Part shown: positions 22,901 through 35,300 of the stretch, in pieces
How positions within the stretch are numbered: position 1 is the stretch's first letter
Layout of the letters: every line of letters starts with the position of its first letter
NCBI RefSeq assembly: GCF_000764305.2
Contig: NW_025941614.1
Span: forward strand, 1 to 64,000
DNA length: 64,000 nucleotides
Source of the DNA: Hyalella azteca
Taxonomy: Eukaryota; Arthropoda; Malacostraca; Amphipoda; Hyalellidae
Direction: 5' to 3'
The notes under the pieces: generated by a model
Told to the model about the DNA's origin: nothing
The model's database searches: none
The model's input: only the letters and a program-made list of their open reading frames with translations
Program-made: the position numbers and the translations under genes

Positions 22901-25900
22901 CACTTCCTGAGTCCTCATTATTCCGTTTTTGGCAATCCTCCGTGCATTCATCGGCTGAAATTGTTTCTTCACTCGCATCCCATTCTTTCCGTTTACGTTG
23001 CAAAGAAACACGACTGTCAACCTCGCCGTCACTATCAAAACTATCGCCGGAAGAATTGGCTGAAGAACTTGTATCGAGCAAGTGGTTTTTGTCACTAAGA
23101 GCGTCTTCATGACCAGAAAAACTGACATTTCCCTCAAATTTAGGAACATAGTGGTCCATTTCTCCACCCATTTCATTTTCTGTTCCAAACTCAGTTATTG
23201 TTGTGTTGCTCCGATCTGTCTCCGCAATCGACCTGACTTCAACAATCCGGGGCAATTCAAAACTGGAGTCGTTGTACTCTGAATTCCTAGGCGACTTCCA
23301 ATGCAATTCCAAGACTTCGTCACAACGCAAACTGTTAACGTCAACTTCGTCTGACAAGTCTTGATTTCCAGGAAGCGGACCATCAAGTCCATTTTTTTGC
23401 GTTTCATCATTGTTAAAATTTTCGCTTATAGCTTCAGCAGCTGCGTCGGGTTCCTTGCAGGCAGACTTTCCTTCGTGAACATGCATATCAGTTTTTGCTT
23501 CCAAATTTGCAGAAATTCCATCACACGAAGAATTTCCTTCGCTGGCAAGCATGTCAACACAAAGCGGATCTTCTTCCCAAGTTTCAATATCTACATCCGT
23601 GCTCGCTTCCAACGTGCTTTCATCGTTCAACTCCTCAGGATTCTGGTTCAATCTTGTGCGCTCATCAACAAATATGCACATCTCATCTCCCGCAGACGCC
23701 AGATTTGAAGAGATGGGATGGCTTGGCACATCGCCCAATACAGCTTCTTGACTGAGCACCGTCTGCAGATATTTCGATTTGCGAATAATTTCAGGACTGG
23801 GAGCAGCAGGGGCTTTGCTGGCATCTTTTACTTGTTCTTTGTGTACTGTCACTTCATGTCCATTCAATATGCTTTCTTGTTTGTCTGGTAAAAAATACGT
23901 CTTCATCAGGTATTAACTAAAAAACTATCAAATACTGAAACAACATATAAGGTTTTGAAACATTATCATTCTGAATCAACATACAAGGTTTACAAAATAT
24001 TTCCAGATGAAACATCACTTGAGATGCATCAAATCAATTGTAACAACCGTAACTTTGCTGGAAAGATGAGGTAAGCATGTTTAAAATTCCATAGGTCTGA
24101 GCCTCCTTTAAATTTGAGCCTCCACACACACACTCACGAAAATTATATGCAGCAAAACAACAGGTACTAGGCAAATATATTTGATACATAAAATGAAGTA
24201 CTTACAGAAGGCCTCATGGTTCTTGAGGGCTTGCAACAGATGCTGCTGGGAGTAGAGATGCTTTTGCGCCTCCTCGTTGCTGGAGAGTTCGAGCATACAG
24301 TGCCTGCATTGGTTGAGTGGATGATAGCGAACTGTGACTCCCATCTTCTTCTGATGCAAGCGATACTTCACGAACCACTCCTGTACGCGCCTCTGAAAAT
24401 TATAAAAACGTTTCAGAAGAAGTTTCAATGGAAATGTTGTTATCCATGCTGTGGCCAGTAACCAGAAATTTCAACCACAAGAATACAAGGAAGAGAAGGG
24501 CCATTCTGCCATGAAAAGATCCGGGCAAATGACTCGATTTTAGATCTTCTGTGAACAAGGCACGAAAAGGAAAAGAATCGGCGACAGGCCACATCAGGCC
24601 TACACTTTAGTGCCGACATCACTATGTTATGTTATGTTATGAACTACGACAATATATTGTTTGGGAATATCTAAGAGAATAATCTCACTGGAGGTATTTT
24701 AGCTCACCATTTAATCATTCCATCTCAGTATAATAGTGTCGGAAGGAAAATAGTCCATAATGTTGCAACGCAGTGCATGGGTATTGCAAAGCAGGCAAGC
24801 GGCAGTAAAACGAAATAGCACTGTGGCGCCGTTTAGCGTCGCATTCAAATATATCATGACGCCGTATAACGGCATTAAGGCGCTGTATAACGGAATTGAG
24901 GCGCCCTATAAAGATATTAAGGCACCGTGTTAAAGTAATGGCGCCGTTTTAGCGTCGAATAAACTGTTATGGCACCGTTTTGAGGCACCGCAATGCATGT
25001 TAAGGTAATGTGGCATCAAATATATGCCGCATAGCGTCACGTACAGCAGGGAGTATGGAGCAGAATATAGGGAAAATAGGGATTAATGGGGAGAACAGAG
25101 GAATTACAGGGCATAATATAGGGATTATAGGACAGAGTGTAGGGATTACAGCGCACAATATAGGCGTTATGGCGCAGCATAAAGGTAATTTGATGGAGCA
25201 TGAAGGCATTATGGCGAAGTCTTTATATAAATAAATTTAATAAACTATGTACACGTCACTTCCCTGGAGTTGTGTACACAATATATCGGTCAAGAACATA
25301 CCCATGAATACTGCAGGACCTTGGAGATGCGGGAGATGAAGCTGGAGGAAGGGTACGGCTCGTAGTAGTAGATCTCCTGCAGCAGCAGCTCGTGCATCTC
25401 CGTCCGCGCTGAGGCTGCCGCGCCATCCGAGCCTGGAAATAATAATTATGAGCTAACTAACGTGCGCTGTGCGCGCCCTAATCGAGACTGTCCGAGAAGT
25501 GGTAATAATAATTATGATCTAACTAATGGTCGCTGTACGCGCCCTAATCGAGACTGTTCGAGAAGTGGTAATAATAATTATGATCTAACTAATGGTCGCT
25601 GTACGCGAGAGACTGTTCGAGAAGTGGTAATAATAATTATGAGTTAACTAACGTGCACTATACGCGCCCTAATCGAGACTGTCCGAGAAATGACAATAAG
25701 AATTATGAGCTAACGCGCGGTCTGCATGTTAAAATCGTGGGAAATAGCAATGAAAATAATGCACTAACATGCGCTCTACGCCCTCCAAGCTCAGGGAGAG
25801 AAATACTACCAAGAGTATTTTCTACGAGAGCTTTGTTGAATATTGCTACAATTTTAGTCAAACATAAGGAGGCCCCAATCGAGGCAATACCATATTGCCC

Positions 25901-28900
25901 CAATCGAGGCAATACCATAGGCGAAATATCGGTTTTTACGAGAGGTTTGTTACATTTTGTTACAATTGTAGTCTGTCTCAAGAAAACAGTCTTCTTTTAT
26001 TCATTTATTTACTAGAATGGGAAGAAATGGAAATGACGGGCAATCTGCAATGCTTTGCATTCGTAAAACTATGTAAAACGAAAAACTAGTAACTATTCTT
26101 ACTGGCACTTTAAAGCCCGATCTTTGGCTAATATCGATTATTAGCATTGAAAAATACAGAAATAGCATTTAAAGTATGTACTCACCCAGAGAAAGAAAGC
26201 TCTTCTTCTTGAGTGACGACACATCACTTGACGGGAGCGGGTTCTTGCAGCTTTTTGACGTCTCCACAGAACCGACTTCCTTCTTAGCTCGTGCAATTTC
26301 ATGGTTAAGGTTAGCTACTACAGAATCAAATTCTGGATTAACGTGATTTAACCTCAGCCTTTGGTTAGTTAAGTTATTGCACACACGGGATGGGGACTTA
26401 GATTTCTTAGATTTGGTAAGATGTGGTTTAATAAGATCCACAATAATCTGGGTTGTGTCGCCTTCATTATACGAGTTCACATCGACATCTAAATCTTCAT
26501 TATCATCGGTTTCTTCGCGCAAAGATATCCGTGGAATATTCCACGAGTGCGTTTTGTGAGATTTTATGTCTTGCTTAACAGCATCTTTGAACGCTTTAAC
26601 AGAAACAGAAATAATATTTGGGGCGCGAGTTCTTTTCTTGGTTCTCTTTCGGCTAACGGGACGCGCAGCGGCTGGAACAGCCTTTGCAGGCTGAAGTTCG
26701 GAAGGCGCTTTTTCACTAGAATGATTGGAACTTGAATGTTCAGGTGACGCAATGATCTTGCGCAACTCATTTGTGTCGGTAGTCGACAGAGTGTTGGAGG
26801 AGGACAGGACCACGACTTCGTTACTGTCCGCCTCGTCACAAGCACTCACAACAGCATTAGGGAAGTGTACGGAGGACAGCTGGTCAGCCTCGGCAGATGG
26901 CATAATTGCATCATTACCGGGCAACTGAACAGCAAGTTCCATCGTTGACTCATGTCCGACATCGGAGATATCCTGTGAAAATAAGGGTGCCTGACGGTCA
27001 ATGACTCGGGCTAATAACTCCTGAGCACTCTCGCCTTTCTTTTTAGGGACCGAAGAGAGCACATTAGAAGGAATCAATAACTTAAGCTGGTCTAGTGTAA
27101 GAGTTATTCTGTCTGGAGATTTTCTGTCGAAATTTTGAGCAGGTCTGGAACTTTGAGTCTGCTTCTTGTTAGAAACATCGCGAAAAATGTTTGCGGCGAC
27201 TGAGGCTGCACTTGGCGTACTCTCATATAAGGATAAAGTCTGGGAGTTAGAGGTAAAATATTTATCGCGAGACTTATCATGCTGTATCTTAGACACTCCA
27301 GAATATTTGTTCAATATGTCTGCTACATTTTTAGGGCTTCTTGAGCTTAAATTCTTGAATGTCTTTGATTCAGAAATGACTTTGTTAGGATAAGCTGATC
27401 GAACCAACGAACCTTGTAAGCTACTGGATTCTTCAACCCGGCTACCTTTCCCGTCAAGCATTAAATGTGAACCAAGAACTGCTGAAAGAGATATAGATGA
27501 TGTTTTATTTAAATCGCTAGCGCGACTGCCGTTTTCTCTTTCAGTGGAGTTGTCACTGGTAACATTTTTGGTAACTGATGAGGTATTAGGTTTTAATTTA
27601 AGAGGGTCGACAGCTCCCAGCTGTGATGTACGTTTGGGTGATAATAATGAGGAACATTCGACGTTTGTCTGTAATCTTTCTGTTGATTTTTGTTTACCCA
27701 GTTCTTCCCGAACATTATATTCGGTATCAGATCCAGGTTTATTATTTCGCCGATATGCAGGAATTGCAGTTTTACTTCTTGGTGAAGCTTCACCGCACAC
27801 GTCTTTAGCAGGAGAACTATCGGAGTCTACAGGAATTTCGTCAATGATTAACTCATCATCAGAACTAGAATCATCGGCTACTTGGCCATCGTTATTTTTG
27901 TTTTTAAAATTTTTTTGCTTGCTAGAGTCAGCTTGGGTAGAGTTTTCGAGTTTCCGCGCGCGAGTTCCGTTTAATTGTGTATCTTGTGATTTTGCAGAGT
28001 CTATCGATGAAGATGCCTTCGTCGAAGACGAGGCATCGCTGTTACTGATGACAGGTACTGAAAATGACTGATGACCTACGCGAGTCAGATGCAATTTATC
28101 GTTACGACGCTTCGGCTGCGACCATAATAAGGCATTTGACCGTTTCAAATCGTTGGCGTCAGAGCGATGAGGTAGATGTTTGTTATCTACTTTTCTTGAA
28201 TATCCTGGTGTATTTAAAGTCATGGCCCCTCCACTGGATGAAGCAAATTTGTTAGAGTCAGGTTTTTTACCGTTAGTTTTAGGAGGGCCTGCGCCGTTCG
28301 GAAGTGTGAAAGTGACCCATTTAAAAGAATTTTTACCTGAAGGCACTAGGACTTTGTAACTTGTCATGTTTGTAGGTTTCTTTACCGAGGAGGTATCAAG
28401 TGCTTTAGGACTGGTCTCTTTACTCTCCGTAAATTTTGGTTGAGAGCACGATGCCGAATTGTTATTATTTTGTGCCTTAGAACCAGCAGTGCTACTTTTT
28501 AGGGAGCCAGTTGAATGTGGTGAAGTAATAAATTGATTGGGGGATTTTCTGCGATTTTGCACAACATTACCGATTACGCGAGTAGCCGATGCCACGGGTA
28601 GTTCAAAAGCAACAGAATCTTGTTTTTCAATAACATTTTTCCCACTAATAGTCTCAGAATTTTTGAGAATATTGCCACCATCACTTGATGAGCAGATGTC
28701 ACTAGAGGTTTCGTAAACACACGAATCACTGCACTTCGTTGCTTCAATTTTATTTGCCTTCTCATTAGCTCCACTAACCTCAATATCAAAAGATTCATCC
28801 TTAAGATGAGACGAGGCGACTGACGTGTCTTTCTTCTTAGCAGATATGATTTCAACTTCAGATGATAGGGAATTCACGAGTGCATTTTTTCCATGTTCAC

Positions 28901-29927
28901 GTTCTGCAGCGTTCTCTTTTGCAGCATGATCATCCAGCAGATCCTTATGAGCTTCGTGGAATATCCTGTTTGGGGAAAATGCCTTCCCAGGAAACCCCAG
29001 TTGCCGAGGTTGAAGGAGCAGCATGTGAGGGACAGTATTTTTACCGAATTTGATATTCGATTGTTTATTTCTCTTAACCATTTTCTTTCTGTAAGTTTCC
29101 AACAATTCAGAATAAAATGGGCTTCCTTCATCAATGACTGAAGGAAATACATGTTCTCGACCAAACCCTTGAGCAATGTTGAGAACTTGTACTTTTTTAT
29201 ACTCAAATAATTGTTTTGAAACCAACGAGCTACTTTTTTCCTTTTGAGAAATTACGTCATTATAATACTCAGGTTCAATATGCACTTCATCAATATTACT
29301 TGTCTTGGTTAAGCCAGGTAAATTAATTTTTGCTTTCTCGGGGTTCAACTTAATGGCTGAGTCAACGTGCAGTTGCCCCTTGGAGCAGTTAAGGCGTTGC
29401 GAATCACAAACCTCAACCATAACCGAGTTAATATCTAAAGGTGCTTCTTTGCCTGAAAGTGTATTCGAGTGTTTACTGAGATGAACAAGTTTATTCGGAT
29501 TACAAGTACTAGCGATCCCTTTGCCTTCGATCTCTAATTCCTTGGTTGATGCTGCGGTTCTTGCATCTCTCGCTGCCGGACGAGACGCAATACTTGCATT
29601 CTCCTTGTTAGAGTGGTCAGGAAAGCAGCCATTATTCATTTTCTCGGAATCCAAGTTTGAGGTAGGAGGTGATGAACTTGTAACCTCACACTCAATAAGT
29701 AAATGATTCAAATCCTCTTTCTTGGAAAAATTCACGCACTCGGTAATTGGTGTGGACACGTTTGATCCTTTAGATTCATTGGAATTAACACGCGGCCTAA
29801 AGAAAGTGAAATCACAGGAATTGTCTTGAACGTGTTGCTGAATTTCTTTGGCGCAAGAAATCTCAAGCTGCGACATGTCCAGCCTAGACGAAGAGAGATC
29901 AGGGCCTCCTTGGCTCAAGTTGTCCAT
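19947..29927 (-). CDS. Large C2H2 zinc-finger protein with a homeodomain-like segment
   Basis: Coding exons on the minus strand are 29927-26186, 25432-25302, 24392-24206 and 23884-19947, about 2665 residues to the stop in this frame. All junctions are GT-AG with matching phases. The start is MDNLSQ at 29927: a TTTCCACAG acceptor lies just upstream (exon from 29934), so the in-frame ATG at 29987 would be intronic. Exon 1 (about 1250 residues) is Ser/Asn/Lys-rich and disordered, with a basic cluster RKRTKKRTR that looks like a nuclear localisation signal. The exon 2/3 join creates LLLQEIYYYEPYP...RRVQEWFVKYR, which resembles helices 1-3 of a homeodomain but has Lys where the invariant Asn51 belongs. 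A C2H2 finger follows (CRHCMLELSS...H). The last exon carries fingers at about 22617-22686, 22553-22613, 22054-22122, 21729-21797 (C2HC-like) and 21458-21526. This fits a nuclear DNA- or chromatin-binding factor. I do not recognise a named orthologue. The C-terminal frame is disrupted; see the entry at 19442. Confidence 0.85.
19950..20270 (-). repeat. Coding tandem repeat, about 21-23 residues per unit
   Basis: About five units with a DSAVxTN...AV core occur near the C-terminus of the zinc-finger protein: DSAVVTNCT, DSAVTTNIS, DSGAAANYS, HSAVATNCT and the disrupted GSDVA. Unit length varies between 63 and 69 bases and the repeats stay in frame until the 10-base insertion. The repeat has no known function. 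Confidence 0.75.
24820..25000 (+). repeat. Degenerate GGCGCCGTxTA repeats
   Basis: Short units of the type GGCGCCGTTTTAGCGTCG, ACGCCGTATAACGG and GGCGCTGTATAACGG follow one another at roughly 24-bp spacing in the intron between exons 2 and 3 of the minus-strand gene. Confidence 0.6.
25105..25215 (+). repeat. 21-bp minisatellite
   Basis: Five or more units of 21 bp of the type GGGCATAATATAGGGATTAT follow in tandem inside an intron of the zinc-finger gene. Because 21 is divisible by three, the plus strand stays open and would encode heptads such as GHNIGII, GQSVGIT and AHNIGVM. I treat this as a by-product of the repeat and not as a gene. Confidence 0.8.
25438..25725 (+). repeat. 66-bp minisatellite abutting a splice acceptor
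   Basis: Units of 66 bp start at 25438, 25504, 25570 (59 bp, shortened), 25629 and 25695 (partial). Each begins AATAATAATTATGA and contains CCTAATCGAGACTGT. The array lies in the intron of the minus-strand gene and touches the acceptor of its second coding exon. The first unit supplies the AATTATTATTTCCAG tract used as that acceptor. Confidence 0.9.
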
Positions 29928-29934
29928 GCTGCCT

Positions 29935-32900
29935 CTGTGGAAATGGAGTAGACTAATTCCACTATACACGCCAAGTTGGGTTAACATTCAGTGATGAAGG
30001 CTTATTGAACGTCCATGGAAGGCAACATAGAAGCACAGATGAGATGATGATGATCCATATTAATGTCTTTATCCTGTCCAGAGTGTATCCCGAAATGTAT
30101 TCTGTTAAAGGTACTGCATGCAGAAGAACCACACTTATGTAACTAAGCTCTAGAAGAGGGGTTCATATACACACTAGTAATTCAGGCATGTAAGGTGTAC
30201 TAGTAATTCAGGCATGTAAGGTATGACATAGTTGCACTAAAAAGAATATGATATCAAAGAATGACTAAGGAGAGCAGAATTGTGTTGGAGAGGCAATGAA
30301 AATAAATGTTAATCAAGCTTAAGATTGCAGTGAAGCCAAGTTAACATTAAAATCCCTATCATGTTTTCATTTCATCTTTATTATGTAAATAGGTCAGCAA
30401 ACAAGGTTAGGTTCAGGGTCCATACTTAGGATTTCAAAAATATATAGCCTCATATACGAGGTAAAACGCTAACTTTGTACCTCACTAACAATGTTAAAAA
30501 ATCTCATGGAATTATTTTGCTAACCCTTTTTTGACAGTGTTTGATTCATCAGTTAGAACAAGAACTTAATACCGGTATGAGCAGAAATGCAATTGCAGGA
30601 ATTTTCACACATTTTTATAAATATTGTTAGACAAATAATTCTAGCCAGTTTATCTTGGTAGCTTATTGATCCCTTTAGGACATTCAAATTTTACTCGGTT
30701 GGATACGGTACTCAGAGTTGAAAGCTTAATCTAACATAGCAATTTACATAAAGTCAGGACCCATCAACTTCCTATTAAGTTTTTAATAGCAATCCCATAA
30801 GACTGCTGGACACTCAGCACAAGCCAAGAAACATAACACAAATAATATAAATTCAACAGGAAATGCTTAATAACAAATTTTGCAAGCATAAAAAAAGTAC
30901 CAGAACATACCCTGTCTGGTGTAACAAAATACATATATTATCATTTGAATCGAACCAGGTCGGTTAACATTTAAATTGTATCAATCTAATGCAGGGAAAT
31001 GAAATCCTGGCTTAGTGAACCTCAAAGAAAGTAATTAACAAAATTTTAAATGCATGCATTGAAAACAGGTTCCTTGTGCCAAGTTTTTAAGGTTTTACAA
31101 TCCTTATATAAGAATTGTTACAATTCTTTCACAAGAACGGTTACATTCATATTTTGACAAGTACCTAATTTCATTTACAATAAATATATTGATGTATATA
31201 TAATAAACATCTTAAATTTTTAAACTAAAGAAACTTTCGACTGGACATTAAGAATAGTTTGCAAATAAGCAGGCAGAATCAAAGACCAAAGCAAAGATGA
31301 TCAGCAAGAAAATGGTGTGAAGTAGCCACAATGCAGACCAATATTTTTCACAAAATTTCAAATGCCATTACATTACATACAACGGATAAGATTATACTTA
31401 AAAACATCATAGGATTAGTTAATACTGTCTTTACTATACTATGCAGAATATGAAGATTCATTTCAACTTCCCAGTTTCAGACCAACAACAGTGATCAAAA
31501 AGAGCCACAAATTATTAAATATTAAATTTAATATTAAACATATTAAAGCCCTGAGCCACATTACAATAATAGAGATCTTTACAAATATGGCAAAAATTTA
31601 CAGTCACTACTCCATTACCTCAAAAGTAACAGATTGGACACTTTTTTGCAAAGCAAATTACTCTACTCATCTACATCTTCTAGTTCTTAAAATCATTAAA
31701 TATCTACCAATCAATATTTGTGAATATTAATGTCACACAATTGGTTGAATCACAGATTAACCTAAAATTTAACAGCAAAGAATATGTAGGCCACAAAATT
31801 TCACCATATCTTTATATTTAGGCAACATTTAGAAGCCTATCTTCTTCATTACAAAAATCATCAAGAGTGCAGTCATGCTCAGCAGTGCAATGAGCTTATT
31901 TCAGATATTAACTTGAAAATTTTAGCTCCCTTTCTTGGTGCCTCATGTTTGCAAATTTATGAATCCCTGATTTTTAAACAGAGACTGAGTTTGAATATGG
32001 TTTTTAGCTCTTATCCACTTAAGGGGAGCATCTACCCTAAAAATCGAAATTTTCGTCTTTTCCGGTTTTAAAGCTCATCTTAAAGCTTACTTTCTGCCGC
32101 ATTGAACAGTACTAGAACCATCTCTGTACGTTGATTTATGCATTCCGGACAGATCCCGAAAAGGGGGAGGGTGGTGTTGTCCCTTGACAAAAGACTCTGG
32201 GGATAATTACGGCCAAGCCATATAAAATGGCTATCACTGGACCTGCAGCTCAGTTATCACTCAGCCATCATGCGGAAAGGTGTTCATGTAGTTGTCCTAT
32301 GCGCCGCTGACTGACTTTGAAGTGAGATAACGCTTACTTCCGGTATCTACGCTACGTTACATGCCTTTATATAGCGCGCCGCGGTTTTTCGCCTCTACTG
32401 AAAAGTTTGAAAACATGAAAACCTCTCAAATTAAAGTTTTAACATTGTTTTTGAATTTTAAATGCACCAACTGATATCTGTACTTTAGAAGTTTTAAGCT
32501 GACTGAGCAGCTGAACTTCAAAACCTTTTCTGCATGGCATGATAAATTTTTGTGGCTTATTCTTTGCATTCTAAATTTTAGGTCAATTCAATTTCTGTAA
32601 TCATATTTATATCTTAAATGTTGATTGACAGTAAATGTTGTACACCATTTTTGACAGTACTTGTTTCAAGAATTTCAATTCATGATTAAATAACTTCTCT
32701 GACAAGGACACATTAAGTCAGACACTTGCATAGTATAACTTCAGAGTCCCTTAGCCAGGTAGGAGGGAAATTTAGGAAAGTGTCCTCAAAAATAAAGCAA
32801 AACAAAGAAGTATAATCAGCCTGTCACTTATTTTCAAATCAACACATGATTATGGGTTAATATTAATGGGTTAATATTGATGATTATTATTCATAATTAA

Positions 32901-33117
32901 ATCAAATTCTATATTCAAAATACATCTCAATGATTATATAAAAAAATAGGCAAGAAATAAAGTTAAATATTCTACAACAAAATCAAAATTTAGGATGATA
33001 TTATCAATATATATGTACCTATTTTATATATATATATATATCAATATATATATGTATTAAATACAGTTCAGAAATATTTCACAACATAGAATTGGCACAG
33101 TAACATTTGGTTCTCAC
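29935..33117. other. Probable 5' UTR intron of the zinc-finger gene
   Basis: No coding exon supported. AT-rich sequence containing a TTAA-element fragment (32023-32400, separate entry) and a TA microsatellite at about 33025-33055. Confidence 0.45.
32023..32400 (+). mobile_element. Left-end copy of the TTAA-flanked element
   Basis: Starts right after a TTAA (32019-32022) with GGGGAGCATCTACCCTAAAA. It continues with CTGTACGTTGATTTATG and GGTATCTACGCTAC, phrases also found in the element at 7030-8114. No right-end inverted repeat is found nearby, so the copy is truncated. Confidence 0.75.
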
Positions 33118-33259
33118 CTTATAACAAGCAGGTTTTCACCATGTAAAGCATAAATTTCAGATAAAATCCAATTTCTTCACTCATGGACATTGGCAGGCAT
33201 GGCAGAGGTTGACAACATAAACACCATGTCTTGTACTCTAGAAGCTTGCAGCAGAATAC
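33118..33259 (-). other. Candidate non-coding 5' exon of the zinc-finger gene
   Basis: On the minus strand a TTTTATCTTGCAG acceptor precedes 33259 and an AAG/GTGAGA donor follows 33118, defining a 142-base exon. All three frames contain stops before the main ATG, so it would be 5' UTR. Joined to the candidate exon ending at 35210 it forms a 54-codon upstream ORF starting MKQRHKFL. Confidence 0.5.
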
Positions 33260-34274
33260 CTGCAAGATAAAACTTTCTAAGTTTCTGAGTTTTGCTGCTA
33301 TGAAAACAATCCTAACATGATGATTTCTTAACCTAATTAGATGCAACCATTTGCTCAAATGCTTTAGATTCTCACAGAGACACATAAATATCAAACTTTG
33401 GCTTATATTGACAACAACTCAAAGTCTCAAACTGATATCAATTCATTAATTAAAGAATTTGTTCTCATTCTCAACAAAATATATTACAGAAAGATGCCAC
33501 AAATATTTTCAAACAAGCCTGAGTATGCATGGAGAATGGTATAGTGGTAACCCAGTGAACTAGCAACTTTTTTGCATGTATTTTGTACATAGTACTTGAA
33601 GTTTTAGGGGACTATCACTATATTATTAACTATTAACACTGTTAACTGTTAACACTGTTAAATGTTAACTGTTAGGTTGGGACTCTATTAGTGCTTTTAT
33701 TATGCATTATATGCACAGCCCAACACAATTGGGTATCTAGGTGGAACACCTGACATGTAATTCCAGCTTGGGCCATAAAATAGACATGAGTTAAATAAGG
33801 GTATAGATGAAAATTCTCATACCATAATACCAACATACATCATTGTGTGCATATTATACTATGTGTGCCACATATGCCTTTAAGTTTTCAAATTTGATTA
33901 TGTAGAGTGTGAAATTTTGGTAATAGGCATTCATGTATAATGTATTTAAAACATTAGGTGCAGGGGCCAAAACTGCCAATGCCCAACTGCCTGCTGGTGT
34001 GACTGTTAGGATTGGCAAATTAAATCCTTGCAACTGGAAAGGAAATTATTAATATGCTTTATCTGGTACACAAATTAAAGTAACTCATTTTATATTATTT
34101 CAAGTCTTTGTTCATGACATCAACATGACTGAATTGACTGTGCTATAACTTCCAAGTTCCAATTATACTTAATTTTTTTGCTCTTCTAAATATTTGGTAA
34201 CTATTTTTATAAACCACCAACAACCAACCAGTGGGTTGTTTATATTGGCTTGAACTTTGAATAGAACTGAAGAA

Positions 34275-34325
34275 GAGGAAATTAAAAAAGAACCAATTCT
34301 AAAAAATCTGTGGTTTGTCACTATG
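34275..34325 (-). repeat. End fragment of the CATAGTGGCAAA MITE-like family
   Basis: GAGGAAATTAAAAAAGAACC followed by AATTCTAAAAAATCTGTGG and TTTGTCACTATG matches the terminal part of the elements at 8119-8424. Only this end is preserved clearly. Confidence 0.65.
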
Positions 34326-35209
34326 CTCTAATGCCTGAGTTTCAACTATGTTACTTGTTGAACCAAACATATCTGCAGAGTTATACAGAAAAGGTTCTAG
34401 ATAATTCTTTTACAATTCAATCTAAATTTTTTGATCATATAGCCTGAACTGCCTGATTACGCCCTGATATAGTCATATTAATCCCAAATTCTAGTGGTAG
34501 AGCAGGTCATAAAAAAATCTTTCCAGTAAAGAGCTTTACTGGTATTTCAGTAGGGTGATCATTTTTTGTAATTTCCGACCATTTTAATAGATAGTCTTAA
34601 CATGGATTCTATGCAAAGTGCAACTTTGAACGAGTTAAAAATACTGTTCTTGTTCTACAATACATGCTAACTGCTAAGAAATATATGTTGAGGCTTTTGA
34701 CTTTTGAGGTTACTATATGTATCATATCTTATTCAAACATATTCTGGGATGGCGCCTTTTGTTGTTTAAATAATAGTTGAAAATGAACCTGAAATTAGCT
34801 ACCTACTAGTCTACTACTTCGAGCATAACTCGCTGTTAGAGTGTTAGTGCCTAGCCTATTCATCTTGCGTAGTACTACTTACGATAAGCTTCAACAGTTC
34901 AACATAAAATTATAGGCTTCTTAAGTTTGGCAAAAATAAATATTAACGACATCATGTAATAACAGCCGGGCAAATAATGATTACTGCAAGTGCAAGATAT
35001 TGTCAAACATTAAAAGGACTAAGGAGCATCTAGTGCTGCATTATGACACGCTGGCAACGCCGACGCCGAATTGTTAGGTCACAATATATACGTAAACCTC
35101 TTCCTATTGTGAGACCGTGCATTTATATTAAATATAAAGAGCGTCACCAGATCTCCTGCACGGTAAATAAGTAAAACTAAAATTCACATATAAAGCCAAA
35201 CGCACTCAC

Positions 35210-35300
35210 CAAAAATTTATGTCGCTGTTTCATACACACTATTCTCTGAACGAACATCTCAATGATGACGCAGCTTTCGAAGTTAAGCTTACTCTGGTAA
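35210..35300 (-). other. Candidate first exon of the zinc-finger gene
   Basis: A strong donor TTTTTG/GTGAGT lies on the minus strand after 35210. The 5' limit is unknown and is given only approximately. It would place the gene's promoter near 35.3-35.5 kb, divergent from the tubulin promoter. There is no transcript evidence. Confidence 0.35.

Noticed and set aside
25010..25234. 74-codon frame with seven-residue repeats
   Set aside because: The frame is open only because the 21-bp repeat is a multiple of three; it is intronic and antisense to a real gene.
29928..29987. Upstream in-frame ATG at 29987 of the zinc-finger gene
   Set aside because: A good splice acceptor (TTTCCACAG) lies between it and the ATG at 29927, so these 20 codons are more likely intronic.
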